Below, one piece after another: positions 8,722-16,917 of a stretch of 24,226 bases of DNA. The position numbers were made by a program, and so were the translations under genes. The notes under the pieces were generated by a model. That model did not search any database, was not told the DNA's origin, and was given only the letters and a program-made list of their open reading frames with translations. The stretch covers positions 1-24,226 of the forward strand of contig CAZPMO010000063.1 of NCBI GenBank assembly GCA_964587515.1, given 5' to 3'. Numbering within the stretch: position 1 is the first letter of the stretch; each line of letters starts with the position of its first letter. The stretch is from CAZPMO01 sp964587515. GTDB lineage: Bacteria > Pseudomonadota > Alphaproteobacteria > MPNO01.

Positions 8722-9411
8722 ATGAACGACGGGTTTCAGTTTCTAGATATTATCTTTTTCGCGATGATCGCGGCCTTTCTGGTATTGCGATTACGCAGCG
8801 TGTTGGGCCGCCGCACCGGCAACGAGCGACGCCCGCGCGAAGACACCACCCAGCGCCGCCAGAACGGCGAGGATGACGGCAACGTCATTGAGATGCCGGA
8901 GCGGGCGAGCGCGGCAAATGACAGCGAAGCGCCGTTCGATGAGGATGCCGAGGACGATCCCATCGCGGCGGGGCTGGCCGAGATACAGGCCGCTGACCGT
9001 TCGTTCGAATACAACGAATTTGTCGGCGGCTCCCGCGCCGCGTTCGAGATGGTCGTGCATGCATTCGCCACCGGCGACACGGGCACGCTGCGTTCGCTGT
9101 TGAGCGACGAAGTGTATGAGAACTTCCAGTCGGCCATCCAGACGCGACTGGAGGCCGGCGAGACCCTCGAAACGACGGTTATTTCCGTCAAATCCGCCGA
9201 TGTCATCGAAGCCGAGATGCGCGGCCGCATGGCGATCGTCACGGTCAAGTTCGTGACCGAACAGGTCAATGTGACGCGTGACACCGAGGGTCATGTCATT
9301 GACGGCGATCCCAACCAAGTCACCGATGTCACCGATATCTGGTCCTTTGCGCGCAACACCCGCGCCCGTGATCCCAATTGGAAACTGATCGAGACGCGCA
9401 GCCCCAACTAG
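8722..9411 (+). CDS. Tim44/TimA-like putative adaptor protein
   Basis: A 229-residue protein with one N-terminal membrane anchor (about 8-24; LDIIFFAMIAAFLVLRLRSV). A long charged acidic linker (about 35-85) leads to a Tim44-like domain (about 90-225; FEYNEFVGGSRAAFEMVVHA, then WSFARNTRARDPNWKLIETR). Bacterial homologues of the mitochondrial import motor subunit Tim44 are common in alphaproteobacteria and are thought to be membrane-associated; their function is not settled. The start is the ATG at 8722 behind AAAGG, not the longer frame from 8614. The position between secB / fxsA and mltA is conserved in this group. The 3' end overlaps the proposed mltA start by 34 bp. Confidence 0.88.
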   Translation: MNDGFQFLDIIFFAMIAAFLVLRLRSVLGRRTGNERRPREDTTQRRQNGEDDGNVIEMPERASAANDSEAPFDEDAEDDPIAAGLAEIQAADRSFEYNEFVGGSRAAFEMVVHAFATGDTGTLRSLLSDEVYENFQSAIQTRLEAGETLETTVISVKSADVIEAEMRGRMAIVTVKFVTEQVNVTRDTEGHVIDGDPNQVTDVTDIWSFARNTRARDPNWKLIETRSPN

Positions 9412-10511
9412 GGCTATTCATCAAACTGTGCGCGATCTTCGCCGTGGGCGTACTGACCGCGTGCGCGCCGCGCGTCACCGACAAGCTGATTCTCGCTCCT
9501 GTATCCTTCGACCAGGTGCCGGGCTGGGCCGCCGACGACCACGCGGCGGCGCTGCCGGCGCTGAGACGGTCCTGCCCGTCAAATGTCAACGCGAGCGCCA
9601 AATGGAAACCGGTCTGCGCCGCGCTCGCCGCGCTTCCCGATGGCGACCGTCATCGGGCGCGTCGGTTCTTTGAAAAATGGTTCACGCCGCATCGCGCCTC
9701 CAATGGAGGCGAGGAACAAGGCCTGTTCACCGGCTATTTCGAGCCCGAGCTTCACGGCGCGCGGGCCCGGGGTGGGCGTTACACGGTTCCGCTGTACGCC
9801 CGGCCGCCGGATCTGGTGGCTGTCAATCTCGGCAAATTCCGCGAGAAGCTTGCCGGCGAAAGAATCGCGGGCCGGGTCAACGCCGGCAGGCTGGAACCAT
9901 TCGAAACCCGCGCCGCGATCGATAAAGGCGCGCTGGCCGGACGCGGCCTTGAATTGCTGTGGGTCGATGATGCAATTGACGCGTTCTTCCTGCATATCCA
10001 GGGATCAGGGCGGGTGGTGACGCCGGACGGCGGCACGGTGCGCGTCGGCTATGCGGCCAGCAACGGCCATCCTTATTTCGCCATCGGACGCGACCTGGTC
10101 GCACGCGGCGCGATCCCCGTCGAGCGCATTTCAATGCAATCGATCCGCGCATGGATGGCGGCGCATCCCGCCGCCGCCCGCGATTTGATGGCGCGCAACC
10201 CGTCATACATCTTTTTCCGCGAAATCAATGGCGACGGCCCGATCGGCACCCAGGGCGTCGCCTTGACGCCGGGCCGCAGCCTCGCGGTCGACCGTGTTTT
10301 CATCGGTCTCGGCTCGCCGGTGTGGCTTGATACCGTCGATCCGCTCGACCCGGCGCGGGCGCTGCGCCGGCTGATGATCGCCCAGGATACCGGCGGCGCG
10401 ATCCGAGGACCGGTGCGGGGTGATGTGTTCTGGGGCCACGGTGCCGAGGCGGCGCGCCGCGCCGGCCAGATGAAATCGTCGGGACGGTATTTCATTCTGC
10501 TCCCGAAATGA
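9378..10511 (+). CDS. mltA: Membrane-bound lytic murein transglycosylase A
   Basis: Predicted lipoprotein that cleaves peptidoglycan glycan strands to 1,6-anhydro products. The N-terminus has a hydrophobic stretch (LCAIFAVGVL) followed by a lipobox LTAC with the lipidated Cys near residue 29. The MltA domain follows (LFTGYFEPELHGARARGGRY, LLWVDDAIDAFFLHIQGSGR), then a C-terminal 3D domain with conserved Asp residues in LAVDRVF, AQDTGGAIRGP and GDVFWG. Length (about 377 residues) is normal. The start is uncertain: the TTG at 9378 overlaps the Tim44-like gene and lacks a clear ribosome site, but no ATG exists before the signal sequence. Its stop overlaps the next start as ATGA. Confidence 0.92.
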   Translation: METDRDAQPQLGLFIKLCAIFAVGVLTACAPRVTDKLILAPVSFDQVPGWAADDHAAALPALRRSCPSNVNASAKWKPVCAALAALPDGDRHRARRFFEKWFTPHRASNGGEEQGLFTGYFEPELHGARARGGRYTVPLYARPPDLVAVNLGKFREKLAGERIAGRVNAGRLEPFETRAAIDKGALAGRGLELLWVDDAIDAFFLHIQGSGRVVTPDGGTVRVGYAASNGHPYFAIGRDLVARGAIPVERISMQSIRAWMAAHPAAARDLMARNPSYIFFREINGDGPIGTQGVALTPGRSLAVDRVFIGLGSPVWLDTVDPLDPARALRRLMIAQDTGGAIRGPVRGDVFWGHGAEAARRAGQMKSSGRYFILLPK

Positions 10512-11470
10512 AGCGCGCCGCGCTCTTTTGCCTGATCGCCTTCGCCAGCGCGCCGGCGCAGGGCGACCGGCTGAAGCTTTCCCATTATGCGGTCGATCTT
10601 CACCCGGAGAATGCCGATATCCAGCAAATCGGCGCGCTGACGTTTCGGGGCGGCCTCGAACTCGGCTCAGATGATTCCCGGTTCGGCGGCCTGTCCGGTT
10701 TGCTGGTCGCCGGCGACGGGCGGACCATGATCGCGGTCGGCGACAAGGGCCATTGGGTTTCGATGCGTCTCGATTACGATGATGATGGGCGTCTTGCCGG
10801 GGCCGGCGACGGCAGGATTGGCGCGATCGCATCACGCGAGGCGGGACGCGCCGTTCGCGGTGGGTGGCGCGATGCCGAAGCGCTGGCCCGCATGGGGGAG
10901 TCCATCCTGGTGGCCTTCGAGGGCCGCCACCGCATCTGGCGTTATGAGGGTGGAAGCGCGGCGCTCGCGCGGCCGCCCAGGCGGTTCCCGACGCCGCGCG
11001 AGATCCGGCACGCGCCGGGCAATGGCGGCATGGAGGCGTTGACCGCGCTGGCCGATGGAAGGTTGCTGGCGATCAGTGAAAAGCTCGCGGTATTTTCCGA
11101 TCAGGTCGGCGCGTGGCTGTGGACGGGCAAAAAATGGCGTCCGGCGCGCTATCAGCGCAGCGGCCAATTCTATCCGACCGGCGCGGCGACACTGCCCAAT
11201 GGCGACGTGCTGGTGCTGGAGCGCCGCTTCACCTGGGTCGGCGGGGTCGCCTCGCGGATCGTGCGGATTTCCGGCTCGGAGATCCGCCCCGGGGCGTGGC
11301 TTCGCGGCAAGGAAATCGTCGTGATCGATCCGCCCTTCACGGTGGAGAATTTCGAGGCCATTGCGGCGCGTGCCGCACCGGACGGGACGGTGCTGATCTA
11401 TCTGCTGTCCGACGACAATTTCCATTCGCTGCAGCACACCCTGCTTTTGATGTTCGCGCTTAAGGGTTAG
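10508..11470 (+). CDS. Secreted esterase-like / phytase-like beta-propeller protein
   Basis: A 320-residue protein of the esterase-like activity of phytase (phytase-like) family. It has an N-terminal signal peptide (MKRAALFCLIAFASAPAQG, cleavage near 18-20), so it is probably periplasmic. The body repeats beta-propeller-type strands: FGGLSGLLVAGDGRTMIAVG, GNGGMEALTALADGRLLAIS and LPNGDVLVLERRFTWVGG. The Glu/Arg-rich signatures NGGMEAL and LERRFT are typical. The substrate is unknown; family members are annotated from weak phytase similarity only. Its ATG overlaps the mltA stop, so the two are translationally coupled and may act in the same compartment. That link is inferred. Confidence 0.75.
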   Translation: MKRAALFCLIAFASAPAQGDRLKLSHYAVDLHPENADIQQIGALTFRGGLELGSDDSRFGGLSGLLVAGDGRTMIAVGDKGHWVSMRLDYDDDGRLAGAGDGRIGAIASREAGRAVRGGWRDAEALARMGESILVAFEGRHRIWRYEGGSAALARPPRRFPTPREIRHAPGNGGMEALTALADGRLLAISEKLAVFSDQVGAWLWTGKKWRPARYQRSGQFYPTGAATLPNGDVLVLERRFTWVGGVASRIVRISGSEIRPGAWLRGKEIVVIDPPFTVENFEAIAARAAPDGTVLIYLLSDDNFHSLQHTLLLMFALKG

Positions 11471-11510
11471 ACTTCGGCCAAGGATCATTACACCTTCAGG
11501 AAACGGCCCC

Positions 11511-12284
11511 GTGCCCGCCGCCAGCAAACCCGACATCGGCCTGTTCGTCACCTGTCTCGTCGATCTATTCCGCCCCGTGGTGGGCTTCGCCGCCGTGCAT
11601 CTGCTCGAAGAAGCGGGCTGCCGGGTGACGGCGCCCGACGCCCAGACTTGTTGCGGCCAGCCCGCCTATAACGCCGGCGCGCGCGATCTCGCCGCCGCGA
11701 TCGCGCGCGATGTGATCGTGGCCTTCGAGGAATTCGACTATGTGGTCGCGCCTTCCGGGTCCTGCGCCGCGATGCTGCGCCGCCATTTCCCGGAACTGCT
11801 GGCCGACGATCCGGAGATGGCGCCACGCGCCCGGGCGCTCGCCGACAAGAGCTGGGAGCTGGTCTCGTTTCTCACTGACATACGCGGCATCGCGCCCGAC
11901 GCAAAAGAATTCGATGGCGTCGTCGCCTATCACGACGGCTGTTCGGGGCTGCGCGAGCTTGGCGTGCGCGATCAGCCGCGCCGCCTGCTCGACGCCGTGC
12001 CCGGGCTGGAGCGCCGCGAGCTTGCCGGCGCCGATGTGTGCTGCGGCTTCGGCGGCGCGTTCTGCGTGAAATATCCGCCGATCTCCGGCGCGATGGTCGA
12101 CGACAAGGCCACCGACATCGTCGCCAGCGGCGCCGATACGGTGCTGGCGGGCGAGCTCGGCTGTCTGATGAACATCGCCGGGCGGCTGAGCCGCACAGGC
12201 GCGCCGGTCCGCGCCCGCCATGTGGCCGAGGTGCTGGCCGGCATGGCCGACGGCCCGGCGATCGGCGAAGCGGGCGAGGAGTAA
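11511..12284 (+). CDS. lutA: Lactate utilization protein A (cysteine-rich Fe-S protein)
   Basis: A 257-residue subunit of the LutABC L-lactate oxidase system, homologous to E. coli YkgE and Bacillus LutA. It carries two CCG-type cysteine-rich domains: the first with FVTCLVD and CCGQPAYNAG (about 10-60), the second with YHDGCSGLRE and DVCCGFGGAF (about 140-190). These bind iron-sulfur centres in relatives. The start is a GTG at 11511 behind AGGAAA; no better ATG is in frame upstream. It follows the phytase-like gene by 40 bp, and lutB starts 7 bp after its stop. Together with lutB and lutC it should convert L-lactate to pyruvate. Confidence 0.9.
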   Translation: MPAASKPDIGLFVTCLVDLFRPVVGFAAVHLLEEAGCRVTAPDAQTCCGQPAYNAGARDLAAAIARDVIVAFEEFDYVVAPSGSCAAMLRRHFPELLADDPEMAPRARALADKSWELVSFLTDIRGIAPDAKEFDGVVAYHDGCSGLRELGVRDQPRRLLDAVPGLERRELAGADVCCGFGGAFCVKYPPISGAMVDDKATDIVASGADTVLAGELGCLMNIAGRLSRTGAPVRARHVAEVLAGMADGPAIGEAGEE

Positions 12285-12291
12285 GCGCGCC

Positions 12292-13734
12292 GTGGAACCG
12301 ACGACCCGCGATTTCTCCGAAAACAGCCGGCGCGCGGTGGGTGATGCGCGTCTGCGCGCGGCGCTTTCCCGGCTGGGCCGCGATTCACGCGCCAGCCGCG
12401 CCGAAATTGAGCGCAGACTTCCGGAATTCGAGTCCCTGCGGGACACCGGCCGCGAAATCCGCGATCACGCGCTGGCCCATCTCGATTTCTATCTGGAGGC
12501 GTTCGAGGAGAAAGTCGTCGGTCTCGGCGGTCATGTTCACNNNNNNNNNNGGTGCGCCACCGCCGAAGACGCGCGGCGCGCGGTGCTCGATATCTGCCGC
12601 GCTCGCGGCGCGCGGCGCGTCGCCAAGGGTAAATCGATGCTGTCCGAGGAGATCGCGCTCAACGATTTCCTCGCCGAGAACGACATCGAGGCGGTCGAGA
12701 CCGATCTCGGCGAATATATCCTCCAGCTTCGCGGCGAGACCCCGAGCCACATCGTGATGCCGGCTATCCACCTCACCCAGGACGGCATCGCGGACACCTT
12801 TCGGGACGCCCATTCCACGCTCGATCCCGACCGGTCCCTGGACGAAGCGCGCCAACTCACCGACGAGGCGCGGGCCACGCTCCGCGAGAGTTTCCTCGAA
12901 GCCGAGATCGGCATCACCGGCGCGAATTTTCTGATTGCCCAGACCGGCAGCGCGGTGATCGTCACCAACGAAGGCAACGGCGATCTGGTGCAGACGCTGC
13001 CGCCGGTCCATATCGTGCTGGCCAGCATCGAAAAAGTGATCCCGACGCCCGAGGACGCGACGACGCTGCTGCGCCTGCTGGCGCGCTCGGCGACCGGCCA
13101 GGAGATCACGTGCTACACCACCTTCGCCACCGGCCCGCGGCGCGACGGCGACCCCGACGGACCGGAGGAATATCACGTGGTCCTGATCGACAACGGCCGC
13201 GGCGACATGCTGGGCGGCGAGTTCCGCGAGGCGCTGCGCTGTATCCGTTGCGGCGCCTGCCAGAGCCTGTGCCCGGTTTACGGCGCGATCGGCGGGCACG
13301 CCTATGGCTGGGTCTATGCCGGGCCGATTGGCGCGGTGCTGACGCCGACGCTGATCGGGCTGGAAGCCGCGCGCGACCTGCCGGAAGCCTCGTCATTCTG
13401 CGGCGCCTGCGAAGCCGCGTGCCCGGTGCGCATCCCGCTGCCGGGCCTGCTGCGACGCTGGCGCGAACGCGCCCACCGGCAGCGGGTTTCGGGCTCGCGC
13501 GCGCGGCTCGGCCTAGCCGCCTGGGGCTGGCTCGCGAGACACCCGCGCACCTATCGGATCGCGACCCGCATCGCTATGGCGGTCCTGGCGCGCCTCGGGC
13601 GGCGATCGGGCTCGCTCCGAAAACTCCCCTTCGCGTCGGCCTGGACCGAGGCGCGCGATTTCCCGGCGCCCCAGGGCGCGACGTTCCTCGACCGCTGGCG
13701 GTCGTCATGCCCCGACCCTCGGCGGTCGTCATGA
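12292..13734 (+). CDS. lutB: Lactate utilization protein B (Fe-S protein), with an N-gap inside
   Basis: Fe-S electron-transfer subunit of LutABC. The frame as given encodes 480 residues. An LUD domain (about 60-300) contains TGANFLIAQTGSAVIVTNEG. Two ferredoxin-like cysteine motifs follow, CIRCGACQSLCPVY (about 318-331) and FCGACEAACPVRIPLP (about 366-381), together ligating two 4Fe-4S clusters. A basic, partly hydrophobic C-terminal tail follows. The GTG start at 12292 lies 7 bp behind lutA. Ten N bases at 12541-12550 fall inside the LUD domain; the frame stays consistent on both sides, so the gene is probably intact. The stop overlaps the lutC start as ATGA. Confidence 0.92.
   Translation: MEPTTRDFSENSRRAVGDARLRAALSRLGRDSRASRAEIERRLPEFESLRDTGREIRDHALAHLDFYLEAFEEKVVGLGGHVHXXXXCATAEDARRAVLDICRARGARRVAKGKSMLSEEIALNDFLAENDIEAVETDLGEYILQLRGETPSHIVMPAIHLTQDGIADTFRDAHSTLDPDRSLDEARQLTDEARATLRESFLEAEIGITGANFLIAQTGSAVIVTNEGNGDLVQTLPPVHIVLASIEKVIPTPEDATTLLRLLARSATGQEITCYTTFATGPRRDGDPDGPEEYHVVLIDNGRGDMLGGEFREALRCIRCGACQSLCPVYGAIGGHAYGWVYAGPIGAVLTPTLIGLEAARDLPEASSFCGACEAACPVRIPLPGLLRRWRERAHRQRVSGSRARLGLAAWGWLARHPRTYRIATRIAMAVLARLGRRSGSLRKLPFASAWTEARDFPAPQGATFLDRWRSSCPDPRRSS
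12541..12550. other. Assembly gap of 10 N inside lutB
   Basis: Ten undetermined bases. Both flanks read as the LutB LUD domain in the same frame, ending GGHVH on the left and resuming CATAEDARRAV on the right. A run of exactly 10 is likely a fixed-length placeholder, not a measured gap. Confidence 0.95.
13697..13733 (+). repeat. Duplicated 13-bp segment carrying two in-frame lutC ATG codons
   Basis: GGCGGTCGTCATG occurs at 13697-13709 and 13721-13733, 24 bp apart. Each copy ends in an ATG in the lutC frame, eight codons apart. The second ATG overlaps the lutB stop. A local duplication explains this, but which ATG is used is unknown. Confidence 0.6.
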
Positions 13735-14411
13735 CCGATGCGCGCGACGCCATCCTCGCGCGCATCCGCCGCGCCAATGGAGCCGAGGCGCGCGGCGCCA
13801 ACGAGATCGCCGCCCTGCGCCATCGTCTGGTCTCGGTTCCCGATCATCCGATTCCGGCGCGCGCGCAAGGTGCGAGAGACAAGCTGGTCGAAAGCTTCGT
13901 CGCCATGGCCGAGGAGGCCTCGGCCGAGATACTGCGCCTCGCCGACCCGGACCTTGTCCCGGGCGCGGTGGCGGATTATCTCGCGCGCCACGATTTGCCC
14001 GGGGCGGTGGCAATGTCCCCCGCCGAGGCGCTCGACGCTTATCCGTGGCGAAATGCGCCCGCGCTGTCGATCCGCCGGGGCCCGGCCCAACCCGATGATC
14101 CGGTTTCGGTGACGCCGGTGTTCGCGGCCATCGCCGAGACCGGAACGCTGATGGTCCATTCCGGCGCGGCGACGCCGCATGCGCTGCATTTCCTGCCCGA
14201 TACCCATATCGCGATCTTGCGCGCGGACGATATCGTCGGCGGCTATGAAGAGGCCTGGGCGGCGCTGCGGGCGCGCTTCGCGGTACCACCGCGCGGGGTC
14301 ACGCTGATCACCGGCCCGTCGCGGTCCAGCGATATCGAGCGTTCGCTGCAGATCGGCGTTCACGGCCCGCGCCGGCTGGCGGTGGTTCTGATCGATGGCG
14401 AAGAAACCTGA
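13731..14411 (+). CDS. lutC: Lactate utilization protein C (LUD domain)
   Basis: A 226-residue LutC / YkgG-type LUD-domain subunit of the LutABC lactate oxidation system. It starts MTDARDAILARIRRANG, the usual N-terminal helix. Core motifs are VSVTPVFAAIAETGTLMVHS and LHFLPDTHIAILRADDIVGG, with GPSRSSDIERSLQIGVHGPR near the end. The ATG at 13731 overlaps the lutB stop by 4 bp; a second in-frame ATG at 13707 would add eight residues. The 3' end overlaps the Smr gene start by 17 bp, so the lut cluster is tightly packed against the housekeeping gene downstream. Confidence 0.9.
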   Translation: MTDARDAILARIRRANGAEARGANEIAALRHRLVSVPDHPIPARAQGARDKLVESFVAMAEEASAEILRLADPDLVPGAVADYLARHDLPGAVAMSPAEALDAYPWRNAPALSIRRGPAQPDDPVSVTPVFAAIAETGTLMVHSGAATPHALHFLPDTHIAILRADDIVGGYEEAWAALRARFAVPPRGVTLITGPSRSSDIERSLQIGVHGPRRLAVVLIDGEET

Positions 14412-14958
14412 CCAGGGCGGCCGGCGCGGCCGCGCAACCCCGGGCCCTACCGCCGACGAGTCCCGTCTGTTCGAGGACGCCATGCGCGACGTGGAACCGC
14501 TCGATGCGGACGACCGCGCGCCGCGAACCCCGCCGCGCGCCAAACCGCCGCGCGAAGCAGTGGCCGCGCGCCGCGCCGCCACCCCGGCGAAACCCGTGCG
14601 CGCGCTCAAGGCCGGCGAGCCCCTGGACCTCGATCGCCGCACCATGGACAGGCTGCGGCGCGGCCAGATCCGTCCCGAGGGACGCCTCGATCTGCACGGC
14701 ATGACACGCGACCGGGCGCACGCGGCGTTGCATGATTTCATCGCGACCTCCCATGCGGCGGGAAAGCGTTGCGTCATCGTGATCACGGGACGCGGGCGCG
14801 CGTCGTTCGGCGGCGGCGTGCTGCGCGCCGAGACGCCGCGCTGGCTCAACCTGGACTCGATCCGGCCGATGGTGCTGGGATTCGCCGAAGCGCACCCGAA
14901 AGACGGCGGCGCCGGCGCTCTTTACGTGCTGCTGCGGCGAAGCGCGCGGCTGGGCTAG
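14395..14958 (+). CDS. Smr-domain protein (MutS2-like endonuclease domain)
   Basis: A 187-residue stand-alone Smr protein. A disordered, Arg/Pro/Ala-rich N-terminal half (about 1-85) precedes the Smr domain (about 95-185). The domain holds the hallmark LDLHGMT (about 99-105), CVIVITGRG (about 124-132) and a C-terminal FAEAHPKDGGAGALYVLLRR. Smr domains nick DNA or RNA; for this class the biological target is unclear. The start overlaps lutC by 17 bp. Its stop shares a palindromic CTAG (14955-14958) with the stop of the converging hslU. In related genomes this gene commonly follows mltA; here four genes lie in between. Confidence 0.9.
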   Translation: MAKKPDQGGRRGRATPGPTADESRLFEDAMRDVEPLDADDRAPRTPPRAKPPREAVAARRAATPAKPVRALKAGEPLDLDRRTMDRLRRGQIRPEGRLDLHGMTRDRAHAALHDFIATSHAAGKRCVIVITGRGRASFGGGVLRAETPRWLNLDSIRPMVLGFAEAHPKDGGAGALYVLLRRSARLG

Positions 14959-16265
14959 AGAATGAACTTGGAGAGGTCCGCGTCCTTGGCGAGATCGGCG
15001 ACCCGTTCACTCACATAAGCCGCATCGATCGTGATGGTCTCGTCCGCCCGGTCGGTCGCGGTGAAGCTGATCTCGTCGAGCATACGTTCCATGATGGTAT
15101 GCAGGCGGCGCGCGCCGATATTCTCGACCGCGCGGTTGACCTCGGCGGCGAGCTTGGCGATCTCGGCGATGGCGTCGTCGGTAAAATTCAGCGTCACCTG
15201 TTCGGTCGCCATCAGGGAGGTGTATTGCCGGATCAGGTTGGCTTCCGGTTCTGTCAGAATGCGGCGGAAATCGTCCTCGCCGAGCGCCTGAAGCTCGACC
15301 CGGATGGGCAACCGCCCCTGGAGCTCGGGCAGCAGGTCCGACGGTTTGGCGAGATGGAACGCGCCCGACGCGATGAACAGGACATGGTCCGTCTTCACCG
15401 AGCCGTGCTTGGTGGCGACCGTGGTTCCCTCGATCAGCGGCAGCAGGTCGCGCTGCACGCCTTCGCGGCTGACATCGGCGCCGTAACGATCGGAGCGCGC
15501 GGAAATCTTATCGATCTCATCGAGAAAGACGATGCCGTTCTGTTCGACCGAATCGATCGCCTCACGGGTCACCGCATCCTCATCGAGTAACTTGTCGGCT
15601 TCTTCCTCGACCAGCAAATCGTGGGAATCCGCGACCGTCAGGCGGCGCGGCTTGGTGCGATCGCCGAACGCCTTGCCGAATATATCGCCGAGATTGACCA
15701 TGCCCATCTGCGCGCCCGGCATGCCCGGGACCTCGAAAGTCGGCATGCCGCCGCCGCCGGAATCGGTCACGTCGATCTCGATTTCCTTGTCGTCGAGTTT
15801 TCCCTCGCGCAGCATGACCCGGAATTTCTGACGCGTCTCGCTGCTCGCGTTCTCGCCAACCAGCGCGTCCAGCACCCGTTCCTCGGCCTGGATTTCCGCC
15901 TTGGCGGTAACCTCCTTGCGTTGGCGCTCGCGCACCATATGAAGGGCGATTTCGACCAGGTCACGGACGATCTGTTCGACGTCGCGACCGACATAGCCGA
16001 CCTCGGTGAACTTGGTCGCCTCGACCTTCAGGAACGGCGCCTGGGCAAGCCTGGCGAGGCGGCGCGCGATTTCGGTCTTGCCGACGCCGGTCGGGCCGAT
16101 CATCAGGATGTTCTTGGGCAGAACCTCCTCGCGCAGATCCTCGGGAAGCTGTTGACGCCGCCAGCGGTTGCGCAGCGCAATCGCAACCGAACGCTTGGCG
16201 TCGTCCTGGCCCACGATATAGCGGTCGAGTTCGGATACGATTTCGCGCGGGCTGAAATTGGTCAC
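14955..16265 (-). CDS. hslU: ATP-dependent protease ATPase subunit HslU
   Basis: AAA+ unfoldase ring of the HslUV (ClpYQ) heat-shock protease; it unfolds substrates and threads them into HslV. The 436-residue protein is full length. Walker A is GPTGVGKT at 57-64. The pore loop GYVG is at 90-93. Walker B FLDEID is at 247-252, preceded by a family-specific intermediate domain (about 110-230) with a glycine-rich insert. The C-terminus ends DLSKFIL, the tail that docks into HslV. The ATG overlaps the hslV stop by 4 bp, fixing the subunits in one operon. No terminator is visible after the stop, which overlaps the Smr gene stop. Confidence 0.98.
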   Translation of the reverse strand: MTNFSPREIVSELDRYIVGQDDAKRSVAIALRNRWRRQQLPEDLREEVLPKNILMIGPTGVGKTEIARRLARLAQAPFLKVEATKFTEVGYVGRDVEQIVRDLVEIALHMVRERQRKEVTAKAEIQAEERVLDALVGENASSETRQKFRVMLREGKLDDKEIEIDVTDSGGGGMPTFEVPGMPGAQMGMVNLGDIFGKAFGDRTKPRRLTVADSHDLLVEEEADKLLDEDAVTREAIDSVEQNGIVFLDEIDKISARSDRYGADVSREGVQRDLLPLIEGTTVATKHGSVKTDHVLFIASGAFHLAKPSDLLPELQGRLPIRVELQALGEDDFRRILTEPEANLIRQYTSLMATEQVTLNFTDDAIAEIAKLAAEVNRAVENIGARRLHTIMERMLDEISFTATDRADETITIDAAYVSERVADLAKDADLSKFIL

Positions 16266-16816
16266 AGGCTTTCCAAGGTCACGTTTTCATTGGTGTAGAT
16301 ACAGATGCCGGCCGCGATTTCCATCGCCTTGCGGGCGACCTCTTCGGCGCTCATGCCGTCGACCTCCATCAGGGCGCGCGCCGCGGCCAGTGCGTAAGCC
16401 CCACCCGATCCGATACCGATCAGCGCGTCTTCGGGTTCCAGCACGTCGCCGGTGCCGGACAGCACCAGCGAGACATCCTTGTCGCAGACCGCCATCATCG
16501 CTTCCAGGCGACGCAAATAGCGGTCGGTGCGCCAGTCCTTGGCAAGTTCGACGCAGGCGCGGGTGAGCTGACCGGCATGCTCCTCGAGCTTGCCCTCCAG
16601 CCGTTCGAACAGGGTGAATGCGTCCGCCGTCGCGCCCGCGAAGCCCGCTATCACCGAGCCGTCACCTAGGGTGCGCACCTTGCGCGCGTTCGATTTCATC
16701 ACCGTCTGACCAAAGGTCACCTGGCCATCGCCGGCGACCACCACTTTGCCGTTCTTCCTCACCGAAAGAATGGTTGTGCCGTGCCAGTTCGTTGTGTCGT
16801 CCGAAGCCATATTCAT
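16262..16816 (-). CDS. hslV: ATP-dependent protease proteolytic subunit HslV
   Basis: Threonine protease that forms the double-hexamer core of HslUV. The predicted precursor is 184 residues. The catalytic Thr is residue 14 in WHGTTILSVRKNGK, after a short propeptide. This fits the alphaproteobacterial type, which has several residues before the active-site Thr. Further conserved parts are VVAGDGQVTFGQTVMKSNA, GFAGATADAFTLFERLE and GIGSGGAYALAAARAL. A second ATG two codons in (16810) is also possible; neither has a strong ribosome site. A heat-shock-like promoter lies about 50-80 bp upstream. Confidence 0.97.
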   Translation of the reverse strand: MNMASDDTTNWHGTTILSVRKNGKVVVAGDGQVTFGQTVMKSNARKVRTLGDGSVIAGFAGATADAFTLFERLEGKLEEHAGQLTRACVELAKDWRTDRYLRRLEAMMAVCDKDVSLVLSGTGDVLEPEDALIGIGSGGAYALAAARALMEVDGMSAEEVARKAMEIAAGICIYTNENVTLESL

Positions 16817-16867
16817 CCGATTGTTGTTTGCGGCCGCCGCCGGGGAGGCCGCCCGAAAGGCTTCAGA

Positions 16868-16897
16868 ACATGTGGGACTTTAGCCGATCCCGTCAAG
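16868..16897 (-). promoter_or_regulatory. Candidate sigma-32 (RpoH) promoter for hslVU
   Basis: On the minus strand CTTGACG (16897-16891) is followed by a 14-base spacer and CCCACATGT (16876-16868). This resembles the heat-shock consensus CTTGAAA - about 14 - CCCCATNT. Transcription would start near 16861, about 45 bases before the hslV ATG. HslUV is a classic RpoH target, which supports the reading. It rests on a visual match only. Confidence 0.45.
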
Positions 16898-16917
16898 TGC
16901 CGAGCGCGCCCGGCCGA

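Noticed and set aside
16837..16860. GC-rich hairpin between the CNMP-FHA gene and hslV as a terminator
   Set aside because: The stem GCGGCC/GGCCGC is present, but no T-run follows and the sequence is simply GC-rich; not strong enough to call.
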